A stretch of DNA of 28,431 bases from JBAWXE01 sp037144255 (GCA_037144255.1 JBAWXE010000026.1:1-28431), one strand, 5' to 3'; shown: positions 14,072 through 23,531, counted from the stretch's first letter. Numbers and translations are program-made. Notes: generated from the letters alone by a model not told the origin.

Positions 14072-15793
14072 ATGAAAAAAAGCATTTACATTATTACATG
14101 CACTTTAGCTTTCATGTTTTTGTCTATGACAAAAGCTGAAGCTATAGGGTATCAGATCATGAGTAATTATTATCTGGACAGTTGCAGCACTATGTTCTTT
14201 CTGGTACAAGCCAACGTTAGCGATCCTTCATTGAGTGTCGAGACATCATATGGCGATGGCTCAAAAGACACTACAGGCTGGCTTAATAATCCTTCCTATG
14301 TAGCTAACAATACCTACATGTACCATCATTATGCATATCGTGGTACTTATACAGTAAAGCATGTATTGATCTACACAACAACTCGTGTGGACTCTGTAAT
14401 ATTTACCGCACATGATACTTGTCAGTTCATAACCGGAAAATTATTCAATGACCTGAATAGTGATTGTGTAATGAATACAGGGGATGCAAATCTAGGATAT
14501 ACCAATTATAGCAATATAGAAGTCGACTCTAATGGTGTGGCAATAGATACTATCCATGCAGGCTCTTATGGATACGGATATCCACTGTATACCAGTTTAG
14601 CATCAACATACAGAATGAAGTTGCTTAATACTGTTCCTGGCTATAATGTAGCATGCCCAACAACAGGTATTGATACAGTAGATTATACCACTGCATTAAT
14701 GCCACTGACACATGGAAATTTTGGTCTTGATTGCAGTGGTACAGCTGCAGACCTATGGGTTGCATCAACAGGCATATTCCATGTCGCTAATCCGGCAGGT
14801 TATATGTTCGGATATGCGGGTAATAATACCTGTACTGCTACAAGTGGAGTAGTGACATTAGATGTAAGCCCTAAGGTGTATGTAAATCCACCTGATGTAT
14901 ACCCAACTCCAAGTTCTATATTCGCTAACCATATTATCTGGAATGTAAGTAACCTATCGAATGCAACAGCTCCATTCTATTTTTATGTAGGTATGCAGAC
15001 ATTCACATCGTTCATTGCTGGAGACACTTTGATCAATTACCTTACTATCACACCAACGGCAGGCGATCTTAACCCTACAGATAACAGCAATACAGGATAT
15101 CCTACCATTTTTGCTGCATTAGCTCCTAACAATAAAATGGTATATCCACTAGGTAATGTTAGTACAGGTAGTAAACTTACCTACACTATCAATTTTGAAA
15201 ATGTATATCCAGCAGTAGTGAAAAATGTGCACATTTTGGATACACTATCACCGTATTTGGACCTATCTACATTAAGAATATTATTCACATCAGCACCTGC
15301 AACAATATCAGTACAGAAAACACCTAGTGGACTAAATGTACTGGATTTTGATTTTGAGAATATCAATCTGACAGATAGTTCTCAACATTATACACGTGCA
15401 GGTTTTGTACAGTATTCTATTAAAACAAAACTTGGATCTTCATTAATAGGATCGGGTGTAACAAATAGGGCAGATATTCATTTTGATTACTACACTGGTA
15501 TATTAACTAATACTGTTCAAAATGCCATTACTACATTGAATGTGGCACAATTGATTCCAAGTAGCAAAGTGATCATCTACCCTAACCCTGTAACTAATAC
15601 GGTAAGCATCCAAATTGACAATATGGATTATCATTCTCTAGAGTTAGTCAACAGTATTGGACAGACGATCATGAGCCAAAGTATAGAATCAACTACAACT
15701 AATTTGAATATCAAAACGCTTCCTTCAGGTCTATATTATATAAGATTGAAAGGTGATGCTGGTGTGCAAGTAGAGAAGATAGAGAAATTGTAA
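14072..15793 (+). CDS. Secreted T9SS cargo protein with type A sorting domain
   Basis: The 573-residue protein has a signal peptide (about 1-24). A PKD-like segment follows (YGDGSKDTTG near 45, ending in YRGTYTVKHVL near 95). Next come an acidic calcium-binding-like stretch (GKLFNDLNSDCVMNTGDANL, near 117-138) and a long threonine- and asparagine-rich region. A DUF11-like repeat domain (GSKLTYTINFENVYPAVVKN, from about 363) precedes a C-terminal type A T9SS sorting domain from about residue 498 (IIYPNPVTNTVS, then LPSGLYYIRLKG). It is expected to be exported to the outer surface or medium and anchored or released by the T9SS sortase. No catalytic domain is recognised, so an adhesin or matrix role is likely but unproven. 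Confidence 0.88.
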   Translation: MKKSIYIITCTLAFMFLSMTKAEAIGYQIMSNYYLDSCSTMFFLVQANVSDPSLSVETSYGDGSKDTTGWLNNPSYVANNTYMYHHYAYRGTYTVKHVLIYTTTRVDSVIFTAHDTCQFITGKLFNDLNSDCVMNTGDANLGYTNYSNIEVDSNGVAIDTIHAGSYGYGYPLYTSLASTYRMKLLNTVPGYNVACPTTGIDTVDYTTALMPLTHGNFGLDCSGTAADLWVASTGIFHVANPAGYMFGYAGNNTCTATSGVVTLDVSPKVYVNPPDVYPTPSSIFANHIIWNVSNLSNATAPFYFYVGMQTFTSFIAGDTLINYLTITPTAGDLNPTDNSNTGYPTIFAALAPNNKMVYPLGNVSTGSKLTYTINFENVYPAVVKNVHILDTLSPYLDLSTLRILFTSAPATISVQKTPSGLNVLDFDFENINLTDSSQHYTRAGFVQYSIKTKLGSSLIGSGVTNRADIHFDYYTGILTNTVQNAITTLNVAQLIPSSKVIIYPNPVTNTVSIQIDNMDYHSLELVNSIGQTIMSQSIESTTTNLNIKTLPSGLYYIRLKGDAGVQVEKIEKL

Positions 15794-15811
15794 GATCATT
15801 ATACATGATAC

Positions 15812-15846
15812 AAAAAAGGGTTGGTAATATTTACCGACCCTTTTTT
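15812..15846. terminator. Bidirectional terminator between convergent genes
   Basis: AAAAAAGGGTTGGTAA (15812-15827) pairs with TTACCGACCCTTTTTT (15831-15846), with one G-U pair. The A and T runs allow termination in both directions, serving the T9SS protein gene and the carboxylase gene. Confidence 0.88.
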
Positions 15847-15873
15847 GTATACTATAAGAGAATGAATTGAAAA

Positions 15874-17502
15874 TTATACTTGGAAAACACCCATTTTGAA
15901 TTCCTTGCTGATAGGCGCATGATTAGCAGCTGCAATACCTTGAGAAATCACATTACGTGTTTCCAGCGGATCGATGATTTCATCTACCCATAAACGAGCA
16001 GCTGCATAGTATGAAGATGTTTGGGCAGCATACCTGTCTGATATTTCTTTCAGCATAGCTTTTTCCTTTTCAGGATCTATCACTTCACCTTTTGATTTAA
16101 GAGCAGCCACTTGTATTTGCAATAGTGTTTTAGCAGCCTGATCGCCACCCATAACAGCTATCTTAGCATTTGGCCATGCGTATATGAAACGAGGGTCGTA
16201 GGCCTTACCGCACATAGCATAGTTGCCAGCACCGTATGAATTGCCTATAACAATTGTGACCTTAGGCACTACTGAATTTGCAACAGCATTTACCAGTTTA
16301 GCACCATCTTTAATAATACCTGAATGTTCGCTACGGCTGCCAACCATAAAACCTGTAACATCTTGCAAGAACACTAGAGGTATTTTCTTTTGGTTGCAAT
16401 TCATTATAAAGCGAGCAGCCTTATCTGCGCTGTCATTGTATATGACTCCGCCCATTTGCATTTCACCTTTTCCACTTTTAACTATTTTACGTTGATTAGC
16501 AACAATACCTACTGCCCAACCATCAATACGAGCATAACCACAAACAATCGTTTTTCCGTAATCTTCTTTGAATTGATCAAATTCAGAATTATCGACCATC
16601 CTTTCTATCACATCTACAACATCAAAAGACTTATTATTTTCTGTTGACACAAGACCATAAATCTCTTTAGGATCTTTGGTAGGTTCTGCTGACTTTGCTC
16701 TATCAAAACCAGCTCTTGGTTGCTCACCTATCTTATCCATGATACGGCGCACCTGATCTAAGCATTCTTGTTCTGTATCGAATTTATAATCAGCGATACC
16801 ACTTACCTCGGTATGAGTTTTGGCACCACCTAAGGTTTGAATATCAATATCCTCACCAATAGCTGCCTTCACCAAATATGGCCCGGCAAGGAAGATAGAC
16901 CCATTTCCTTCTACCATCAGCGTTTCATCACTCATGATCGGCAAATAAGCACCACCTGCTACACAGCTACCCATTACCGCAGCAATTTGAGTGATACCCA
17001 TAGCGCTCATCTGTGCATTATTACGAAATATGCGACCAAAGTGCTCCTTATCGGGAAATATTTCATCCTGCATAGGTAAAAATACACCGGCACTATCTAC
17101 TATATATATAACAGGCAGATGGTTTTCCATAGCTATCTCCTGCATGCGCAGATTCTTCTTACCGGTAATAGGGAACCAAGCACCAGCCTTAACTGTATTA
17201 TCATTAGCCACTATCATACATTGACGGCCACACACATAGCCTAAACCAGCTACAGTACCAGCTGCAGGGCAACCACCATATTCAGGATACATACCATAAC
17301 CAGCAAATGCACCCAGCTCAGTAAAAGTGCTGTCCTTATCTATCAAATATTGTATACGCTCGCGAGGAGTCATTTTTCCTTTCTCTCTACCCTTTTCTAT
17401 TGCTTTCTTACCACCTCCTAAACTGATCTGCGCATGACGTTGTTTCATATGGCCAACCATCAGGCGCATTGCATCTTCGTTTTTATTAAATTCCAGATTC
17501 AT
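15874..17502 (-). CDS. Acyl-CoA carboxylase carboxyltransferase (beta) subunit
   Basis: The 542-residue protein has two crotonase-fold carboxyltransferase halves and transfers CO2 from biotin to an acyl-CoA. Landmarks are KMTPRERIQYLIDKDSTFTE (43-62), the CoA-side oxyanion-hole stretch MGSCVAGGAYLPIMSDETLM and LGGAKTHTEVSGIADY in the N half. The second half has GFMVGSRSEHSGIIKDGAKL and GNSYGAGNYAMCGKAYDPRF, the second oxyanion-hole loop. Length and the AKTHTEVSG segment resemble methylcrotonyl- and propionyl-CoA carboxylase beta subunits; I cannot decide the substrate. The biotin carboxylase and biotin carrier subunits are not adjacent. Two 15-bp direct repeats lie just upstream of the start. 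Confidence 0.93.
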   Translation of the reverse strand: MNLEFNKNEDAMRLMVGHMKQRHAQISLGGGKKAIEKGREKGKMTPRERIQYLIDKDSTFTELGAFAGYGMYPEYGGCPAAGTVAGLGYVCGRQCMIVANDNTVKAGAWFPITGKKNLRMQEIAMENHLPVIYIVDSAGVFLPMQDEIFPDKEHFGRIFRNNAQMSAMGITQIAAVMGSCVAGGAYLPIMSDETLMVEGNGSIFLAGPYLVKAAIGEDIDIQTLGGAKTHTEVSGIADYKFDTEQECLDQVRRIMDKIGEQPRAGFDRAKSAEPTKDPKEIYGLVSTENNKSFDVVDVIERMVDNSEFDQFKEDYGKTIVCGYARIDGWAVGIVANQRKIVKSGKGEMQMGGVIYNDSADKAARFIMNCNQKKIPLVFLQDVTGFMVGSRSEHSGIIKDGAKLVNAVANSVVPKVTIVIGNSYGAGNYAMCGKAYDPRFIYAWPNAKIAVMGGDQAAKTLLQIQVAALKSKGEVIDPEKEKAMLKEISDRYAAQTSSYYAAARLWVDEIIDPLETRNVISQGIAAANHAPISKEFKMGVFQV

Positions 17503-17510
17503 ACCTTACA

Positions 17511-17556
17511 TTGAATTAGTGCATAAAAATAGCTGTATAAATTGAATTAGTGCATA
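17511..17556. repeat. Two 15-bp direct repeats before the carboxylase gene
   Basis: TTGAATTAGTGCATA occurs at 17511-17525 and identically at 17542-17556, 31 bases apart (about three helical turns). The first copy begins 9 bases from the carboxylase start codon. Confidence 0.75.
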
Positions 17557-17670
17557 TACATAAATACATACTTGATATATCTAAAAAATTTATTCCCTAA
17601 AATCAAGAAAGAAAAACTAATACTGAATGTTATTTTATCGTCTTATTGGAATATAACTACGATTTGAAGG

Positions 17671-17678
17671 TAATTTTG
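17671..17678 (+). promoter_or_regulatory. -7 element before the gliding-type surface protein gene
   Basis: TAATTTTG matches TAnnTTTG, 43 bases before the ATG at 17722. A TTG at 17646-17648 lies 22 rather than 19 bases upstream. Confidence 0.5.
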
Positions 17679-17721
17679 CCTTAAAGGTGATTGTTAAGCC
17701 GAACACGCATATTGACATAAA

Positions 17722-19959
17722 ATGATTAGGAAGCTATCTAAATGTATTTTATTGCTATTTTTTCTAATGAATAACATTTATTCTTATGGCAATCACATAT
17801 TTGGAGGTGAACTATTATATACCTTCTTGCATCAGAACACTTATCAAGTGACATTGACCTTATATGGTGATTGCGGAACATCCAATCAAACTGTATTAGC
17901 ACAATTAGTACATGCAACACCTATTATAAAGGTAATGAAGGGCAGTACACTAGATACCACTATCATATTGCGTTTTGATACCAGCTCAGGAAAAGACGTA
18001 TCGCCGGTATGTGCAGCAGATGCTAATAATACATTGTGTAATGGAGGGACATTACCGGGAGTAAGAAAATATGTGTACAGGGATAGTTTAACTTTATCTG
18101 ATACAGATGCTAATTGGCAATTTATTTTTTACGGAGCTCTAGATCAAAACGTAGGAGGCAATTTAGCTGGGCGAAGTTCTAACATTACCAATATTGTAAA
18201 TAATGGTGGTGCCCAACTGATCTATTTGGTAGCAACCCTTAATAATATTGTTGCCCCTGATAATTCATCACCGAAATACACTACCATACCAACGCCATTC
18301 TATTGTATCAACATATCCGAACAATATAACCAGGCAGCAATAGACATCAATAATGATTCTCTTGTTTTCAGCCTTACTCCTGCACTGAATGGGGGCACAC
18401 CAGTTATATATGTTGTACCATTTTCTGCTACCTACCCGGTGTCAAGTGCGAATAATGACTTCAATTTCAATCCATTGAATGGGCAAATGAATTTCACTCC
18501 TGATATCATTCAAGACGCACTGGTAGTAAACAAGGTCACTGAATATAAAAATGGAATAGAAGTAGGCAGCAGTATGAGAGAAATGACATTTGTAGTTTTA
18601 GGAAATTGCAATAACAGGCCTCCTATAGGCCCTGTGGATAGTAATAATGTAGTAGGTGCTATTAGTCAAGGCAATGATATATTGAATCTATGTGTTGGAT
18701 CACCTCATATTTCTTTTAGTATAGTGGCAAGCGACCCTGACCAAGACAGTATAGAAGTGACACAAAGTACTTTACCCGCAGGTTGTATTCTTAATATTGT
18801 GAACAATGGCACACTGAATCCAAATATAGATTTTGATTGGAATACCACAAATATCCCCGTAGGGCTATATAGTTTTTATCTTACTTATCACGATCATCAC
18901 TGCCCTATTTCATGTAACCCCACTATTGGATATACCATACAAATTGTATCACCATATGTGATCAATGCTACTCAACTCCTACCTACAGGCTGTGCACATC
19001 AGGCACTGATACAATATGATATATTATACGGAGTGACACCAAGGCATATTACTATCAAAAAAGCAGGTGTTACCATTAAGACTTACCTAGATACTACAGG
19101 TACTATTATAGATAGTTTACCTAAAGGCGATTATACGATAAATGTATGGTCGCCCTACCTTTCTTGCGATACTACCATAAATTTTAGTGTAGCAGATGGA
19201 GGTAAATATCCTAACACTCCTGAATTTCCTTCACCAATTGTATATTGTCAGTTTGAAACTGTTCAAACACTGAACATAATAAGAGATACTGCCGCTACTC
19301 TCAACTGGTATAATGAAAATTATAATAGCATACCTACTGCACCTACTTTGAACTCTAATACATTAGGCACATATATATGGCATGTAAGTCAGACCCGCAA
19401 TGTATGCACATCTGACACCGCGACACTGATAGAGATAGTAGCACCACACCCTGTAGCTGAGATCACTATCACTCCAAAACCTGTATGTTCGGGCGATACT
19501 ATATTATTGCAAGCAACAGGTGGAGTGAAATATTCATGGAAACCTACTAATCTTATTATGTTTGGAGCAGATAGTAATTCATACACCAGAATTTTACAAC
19601 CCACCACTTATACTGTGATTGCATATAGTAATTATGGCTGTACAGACTCTGCTACTATTACCTATTCAGATATCGAGCCATGCTGTCAATTCAGCTATCC
19701 TAATGCATTCACACCTAATTATGATGGGAAGAATGACAGATATAAAGTAATGCATTATGGCAACCTTATTAATTATGAAATATATATCTTCAACCGCTGG
19801 GGGCAAAAGGTATTCCAAAGTAATAACCCATCCGCCAGTTGGGATGGTACATTCAATGGTAAACCTTGTGAGGTAGGTACTTATTACTACACACTACATG
19901 CTGAATGCGTAAGCGGACATGTAGAAGATGCTAAAGGTGATATTACACTTATCCGCTAA
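17722..19959 (+). CDS. Large secreted protein with gliding-motility-type C-terminal domain
   Basis: The 745-residue protein begins with a signal peptide (about 1-22). It continues with HIFGGELLYTFLHQNTYQVT and LTLYGDCGTS, an N-terminal block typical of big Bacteroidota surface proteins. The body is a series of Ig-like strand-rich repeats, including a PKD-like/Ig-like unit near 580-650 (PKPVCSGDTILLQATGG, PTTYTVIAYSNYGC). The last 92 residues form the gliding-motility-associated CTD (PNAFTPNYDGKNDRY, IFNRWGQKVFQS, WDGTFNGKPCEVGTYYYTL), a type B signal for the type IX secretion system. Expected location is the cell surface; no enzymatic domain is visible. Adhesion or gliding roles are inferred from the family. 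Confidence 0.9.
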   Translation: MIRKLSKCILLLFFLMNNIYSYGNHIFGGELLYTFLHQNTYQVTLTLYGDCGTSNQTVLAQLVHATPIIKVMKGSTLDTTIILRFDTSSGKDVSPVCAADANNTLCNGGTLPGVRKYVYRDSLTLSDTDANWQFIFYGALDQNVGGNLAGRSSNITNIVNNGGAQLIYLVATLNNIVAPDNSSPKYTTIPTPFYCINISEQYNQAAIDINNDSLVFSLTPALNGGTPVIYVVPFSATYPVSSANNDFNFNPLNGQMNFTPDIIQDALVVNKVTEYKNGIEVGSSMREMTFVVLGNCNNRPPIGPVDSNNVVGAISQGNDILNLCVGSPHISFSIVASDPDQDSIEVTQSTLPAGCILNIVNNGTLNPNIDFDWNTTNIPVGLYSFYLTYHDHHCPISCNPTIGYTIQIVSPYVINATQLLPTGCAHQALIQYDILYGVTPRHITIKKAGVTIKTYLDTTGTIIDSLPKGDYTINVWSPYLSCDTTINFSVADGGKYPNTPEFPSPIVYCQFETVQTLNIIRDTAATLNWYNENYNSIPTAPTLNSNTLGTYIWHVSQTRNVCTSDTATLIEIVAPHPVAEITITPKPVCSGDTILLQATGGVKYSWKPTNLIMFGADSNSYTRILQPTTYTVIAYSNYGCTDSATITYSDIEPCCQFSYPNAFTPNYDGKNDRYKVMHYGNLINYEIYIFNRWGQKVFQSNNPSASWDGTFNGKPCEVGTYYYTLHAECVSGHVEDAKGDITLIR

Positions 19960-19962
19960 TAT

Positions 19963-21063
19963 TTATTCCCACTTGAATACTTTACCGGCTACAGCATATA
20001 CCACTACACCCCATACCAACAATATCAAAATATCTACTCTTACCGCCCAGAAACCTGCGCCATCGAATGCAATTTTTCTCAAAGCATCATTCAGATATGT
20101 AAGTGGCAATATGCGGCACAATGGTTGCAACCATTTAGGGAAATTCTCTATAGAGAAGAAAGTACCTGCTAATAAAAACTGAGGTAAAGTGATCAGGTTA
20201 GATAGTGGTGGTATGGTAGATTCGCTTTTGGCTATGCCACTGATTATAAAACCAAAGCCCATGAAGACCATTAATGCCAGTGCACACATGGTAAGCATTT
20301 GTAAAAATGTGAACCAACCATGAATAAGCGTATAACCAAAAGCAAAATGACCAATGCCTATAATAACAATAGCACCTAATAACTGAAATAACACACGTGC
20401 TATACCCTCACTCAAAATAATGATCTCTCTTCGTACCGGTGTAGCGAAGAAACGTTTGAGCACTAGTGTTTGACGTAAATTAAAAAATACGAATGCTGTA
20501 CCAAATACTCCTGAAGCCAACAAAGAAAAACCTAACTGACCCGGCAATATGAAATCGATGGTCTTAAAATCCCGTACTTGCGATATATGTACATCAATTT
20601 TTGCCAGTTCCTCAGTACGTTTTTCTATTTCAGGGTCCATACGCTGCACTACACTGTTAATAATAGCTTGTACCTGAGGCATCTTAGCCATTTCTGATGA
20701 TGCAGCAGAAAGCCTTACGTTATACTTAGGTATTCTACCTTCTTCTTGTTTTACTATACTCACCATGGCTGTGACATCACCATCTTTCATCATTTTATGA
20801 ATGACAGCCGTATCCTTACTTGCATCCCATTTGAACACAGGTACTTGGTGCAATGCAAAATATAACTGATTGGTAGTATCACTTTGAGGATCCATTACCA
20901 CTTTTATCACCAACCCTTTACTACCGCCCAAGAATCCAAAAACTAAAATGAATATTAAGGGGAAAGCAACACTAAAAACTATTGCAGAGGGGCTTTTGAA
21001 AATAGAAAGCAAACTCGCTTTAGTTAATGAGCGCATCGCTCGAAAATTGCTATATGTAGCCAT
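19963..21063 (-). CDS. ABC-2 type transporter permease
   Basis: The 366-residue protein has the ABC2_membrane_3 layout. One membrane helix (27-46) is followed by a large extracytoplasmic domain (about 50-168). A five-helix core follows (about 172-195, 222-245, 251-277, 288-303 and 338-360). The permease hallmarks are LRQTLVLKRFFATPVRREII (196-215) and FGFIISGIAKSESTIPPLSN (270-289). Such permeases export drugs, lipids or polysaccharides or act in gliding. The ATPase partner is not adjacent, so the substrate is unknown. The gene converges on the gliding-type protein with a 3-base gap. A TACCTTTG box lies 23 bases upstream of its start. Confidence 0.88.
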   Translation of the reverse strand: MATYSNFRAMRSLTKASLLSIFKSPSAIVFSVAFPLIFILVFGFLGGSKGLVIKVVMDPQSDTTNQLYFALHQVPVFKWDASKDTAVIHKMMKDGDVTAMVSIVKQEEGRIPKYNVRLSAASSEMAKMPQVQAIINSVVQRMDPEIEKRTEELAKIDVHISQVRDFKTIDFILPGQLGFSLLASGVFGTAFVFFNLRQTLVLKRFFATPVRREIIILSEGIARVLFQLLGAIVIIGIGHFAFGYTLIHGWFTFLQMLTMCALALMVFMGFGFIISGIAKSESTIPPLSNLITLPQFLLAGTFFSIENFPKWLQPLCRILPLTYLNDALRKIAFDGAGFWAVRVDILILLVWGVVVYAVAGKVFKWE

Positions 21064-21085
21064 AGTTGATTATTCGTAATGCCTG

Positions 21086-21093
21086 CAAAGGTA
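21086..21093 (-). promoter_or_regulatory. -7 element for the ABC-2 permease
   Basis: On the reverse strand TACCTTTG (21093-21086) is a full match to TAnnTTTG, about 23 bases before the ATG at 21063. The -33 box is not recognisable. Confidence 0.55.
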
Positions 21094-21225
21094 GTTAAGA
21101 CAGACAATGAAATTACATAGGTATCATTTTAATAAGAATAGTGTTAAAAAATATTTATCCATATGGGAGTTGCTACTGAATAATGTAACTTACAAGGTTT
21201 AATACCGGTATTAAGAATTTATACA

Positions 21226-22503
21226 ATGAAGCGGGTAAGACCATCCATATACATTATACTCTTATTGATCATTAGCAGTTTGCCTGCATCAGCATCCAAA
21301 CTTTTCATACCTATGGATGCCGAGACTCAGGCCAACCATCTGAAGGCTTATGGCATAGCCTATGCTGCACTGAAACAAACTATATCTGTAGACTGGCTAC
21401 TGAATTACAAAGGTGGTAGTTTCGGTATGGACCAATCAGAGGCTATGGAACGTCTCTGCAAGTTGCGTGGTGTGAGCTACGAGATATTTAGCGATGGACA
21501 ATACCTGAGCATATTAGAACAAATTGCCAATCCTGACTTTAACGGTGATGTAATAAAACTGGAGAAAGCACCCAAAATTGCTGTATACACCCCACCCAAT
21601 AAACACCCTTGGGATGATGCGGTAACAATGGTACTGGAATATGCAGAGATACCTTATGACAAACTATATGATGACGAGGTTTTAGCTACCAAACTACCTG
21701 AGTATGACTGGCTACATCTACATCACGAAGACTTTACTGGTCAGTATGGAAAATTTTGGAATCAATATCGCAATGCTGCATGGTATCAGGAAGATGTAAG
21801 AACACTGGAAGCAATAGCAACCAAACATGGTTTTAAGAAAGTATCGCAACTGAAATTGGCCATAGTAAAAAAGATACGTGATTTTGTAGCCGGAGGCGGT
21901 TACTTATTTGCCATGTGCTCTGCTACCGATACTTATGACATAGCCCTGGCTGCACAGAACACAGATATATGTACTGAGCAGTTTGATGGTGACCCTATGG
22001 CCCCTGATGCACAGCAGAAATTAGACTACTCACAGTGTTTTGCATTCAAGGATTTCAGACTTGTAACAAACCCTATGGAGTATGAATACTCTGACATAGA
22101 CAATACTGGACCCAGAACACCTCATATGCCTCCCACATTGGATTACTTTACGCTGTTTACTTTCTCGGCAAAATTTGACCCTGTACCTACTATGTTGTGT
22201 CAAAACCATACTACTACTATCAAGGGGTTTATGGGTCAGACAACTGCTTTTCGTAAAGAAGTAATGAAAACCAGCGTATTGGTAATGGGAGAGACGAAAT
22301 CTGTGAACGAGGCTCGGTATATTCATGGCGAATTTGGCAAAGGCACCTGGAGTTTTTACGGTGGTCACGACCCCGAAGATTATCAACATAATATAGGTGA
22401 CCCTCCTACAGAGTTGTCTTTACACCCTACATCACCGGGATACAGGCTCATACTGAACAATGTGCTGTTCCCTGCGGCCAAGAAAAAACCAAGAAAGACA
22501 TAA
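21226..22503 (+). CDS. Exported glutamine-amidotransferase-fold-like protein
   Basis: The 425-residue protein has a signal peptide (about 1-23, IILLLIISSLPASASK). A region follows that looks like a class I glutamine-amidotransferase/ThuA-type flavodoxin-like fold (KIAVYTPPNKHPWDDAVTMV, YDWLHLHHEDFTGQYGKFW, IRDFVAGGGYLFAMCSATDT, and near the end GKGTWSFYGGHDPED). FAMCSATD could be the nucleophile-elbow region and YGGHDPED the histidine region. Homologues are often labelled asparagine synthetase B, but neither the Ntn glutaminase nor the AMP-binding synthetase domain of AsnB is present. I suspect that label is wrong. Substrate unknown; probable location is the periplasm. It precedes the thioesterase gene by 9 bases and is probably co-transcribed with it. 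Confidence 0.7.
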   Translation: MKRVRPSIYIILLLIISSLPASASKLFIPMDAETQANHLKAYGIAYAALKQTISVDWLLNYKGGSFGMDQSEAMERLCKLRGVSYEIFSDGQYLSILEQIANPDFNGDVIKLEKAPKIAVYTPPNKHPWDDAVTMVLEYAEIPYDKLYDDEVLATKLPEYDWLHLHHEDFTGQYGKFWNQYRNAAWYQEDVRTLEAIATKHGFKKVSQLKLAIVKKIRDFVAGGGYLFAMCSATDTYDIALAAQNTDICTEQFDGDPMAPDAQQKLDYSQCFAFKDFRLVTNPMEYEYSDIDNTGPRTPHMPPTLDYFTLFTFSAKFDPVPTMLCQNHTTTIKGFMGQTTAFRKEVMKTSVLVMGETKSVNEARYIHGEFGKGTWSFYGGHDPEDYQHNIGDPPTELSLHPTSPGYRLILNNVLFPAAKKKPRKT

Positions 22504-22512
22504 TCTTCCTTT

Positions 22513-22905
22513 ATGAAGAATCCATTTAATACAGGAGACACCAAGACCTTTACTCATATAGTTACAAAAGCTGATAGTGCCGGCTTCGAAAGTGGCACTG
22601 TGCACGAGGTATACTCTACTTTTGCACTGGCTCGCGATGCTGAATGGAGCGGCCGTCTTTTTGTATTAGAAATGAAAGAAACAGGGGAAGAAGGTATTGG
22701 TACTTGTATCACAGTAGATCATCTCTCACCTGCACTCATAGGTCAGGAGGTCGTATTCACGGCTACACTCATCACTGTAATAAAGAATGAGATCACCACT
22801 AGCTACGTAGCACATGTGGGTACGCGCCTCATAGCTTCAGGTACACAAAAACAAAAAATACTCAGAAAAGAAAAACTAGAGACAATTTTCAAGTCCTTAG
22901 AATAA
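22513..22905 (+). CDS. Hotdog-fold thioesterase, FlK-like
   Basis: The 130-residue protein is a single hotdog domain. The spacing of T36, E44 and H70 equals that of the catalytic T42, E50 and H76 of fluoroacetyl-CoA thioesterase FlK (8 and 26 residues). The surrounding sequence is also FlK-like: VYSTFALARDAEW, EGIGTCITVDHLSPALIGQE. This supports an acyl-CoA thioesterase that hydrolyses a short acyl-CoA. Fluoroacetate as substrate is not implied, since most relatives act on other thioesters or are uncharacterised. It follows the exported GATase-like gene by 9 bases and abuts the stop codon of the GDSL gene on the other strand. Confidence 0.78.
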   Translation: MKNPFNTGDTKTFTHIVTKADSAGFESGTVHEVYSTFALARDAEWSGRLFVLEMKETGEEGIGTCITVDHLSPALIGQEVVFTATLITVIKNEITTSYVAHVGTRLIASGTQKQKILRKEKLETIFKSLE

Positions 22906-23508
22906 CTACTTTTTCAATTGCTCTTCTATCAGGGGTGCCAGATGCTCTGCCCATATAGCATATTCCTTACCCGATGGGTGCAATCCATCATGAGCCAGAA
23001 AAGCCGCATCGTGTGCATTATCTCTGGTGCTATCTGTTATGTATAGGTAATAGCATTTGTACTGTGCTGTTATCAGCTTACAGGCTTCATTGTATGCATC
23101 TATTTCATGTGCTATTTGTGTTCTATCACGCCCTGCAGCATAGGGCGTTACACCCCAATCTGGTATAGATACCACTAACACATGGTGCGAATTCCCTTTT
23201 GCAAAAACAATAGCTTGCTCCAGCAATTCGGTAAATTCGTGTTTGTAATTCTCTACGCTCCTTCCCCGATACTGATTATTCACTCCTATCAATAAAGTGA
23301 CAAAAGAAAATGTCTCACGTATATTGTGCTCACGTATAGATGCTGCCAGTTCATCTGTTGTCCAGCCTGTAGTAGCTATAATAACAGGATCCGCTACATC
23401 TAGTTTGTGTTTCCGTAATATTTCCACTGTCTGATGTGGAAAATTCTCTTTCATAGGCACTTGTTCACCTATGGTATAAGAATCGCCTAAGGCAAGGTAA
23501 GTGTACAT
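22906..23508 (-). CDS. SGNH/GDSL-family hydrolase
   Basis: The 200-residue protein shows the family blocks. Block I is YLALGDSYTIGEQ, with nucleophile S10. An oxyanion Gly lies near 43-49 (ATTGWTTDE). Block III is LLIGVNNQYRG, with the GxNN asparagine. Block V is DGLHPSGKEY, giving the Asp-His pair. There is no signal peptide, so it is a cytoplasmic esterase or thioesterase. Residues VVSIPDWGVTPYA after block III resemble small-esterase relatives such as TesA. Its start lies 23 bases after the aldehyde dehydrogenase stop on the same strand, so the two are likely one operon. Confidence 0.88.
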   Translation of the reverse strand: MYTYLALGDSYTIGEQVPMKENFPHQTVEILRKHKLDVADPVIIATTGWTTDELAASIREHNIRETFSFVTLLIGVNNQYRGRSVENYKHEFTELLEQAIVFAKGNSHHVLVVSIPDWGVTPYAAGRDRTQIAHEIDAYNEACKLITAQYKCYYLYITDSTRDNAHDAAFLAHDGLHPSGKEYAIWAEHLAPLIEEQLKK

Positions 23509-23531
23509 ACAGATCTACTATTGGTTAAAGG

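Noticed and set aside
13921..14139. 72-codon forward frame overlapping the signal peptide of the surface protein
   Set aside because: It starts inside the terminator tail and overlaps the well-supported gene at 14072 in another frame.
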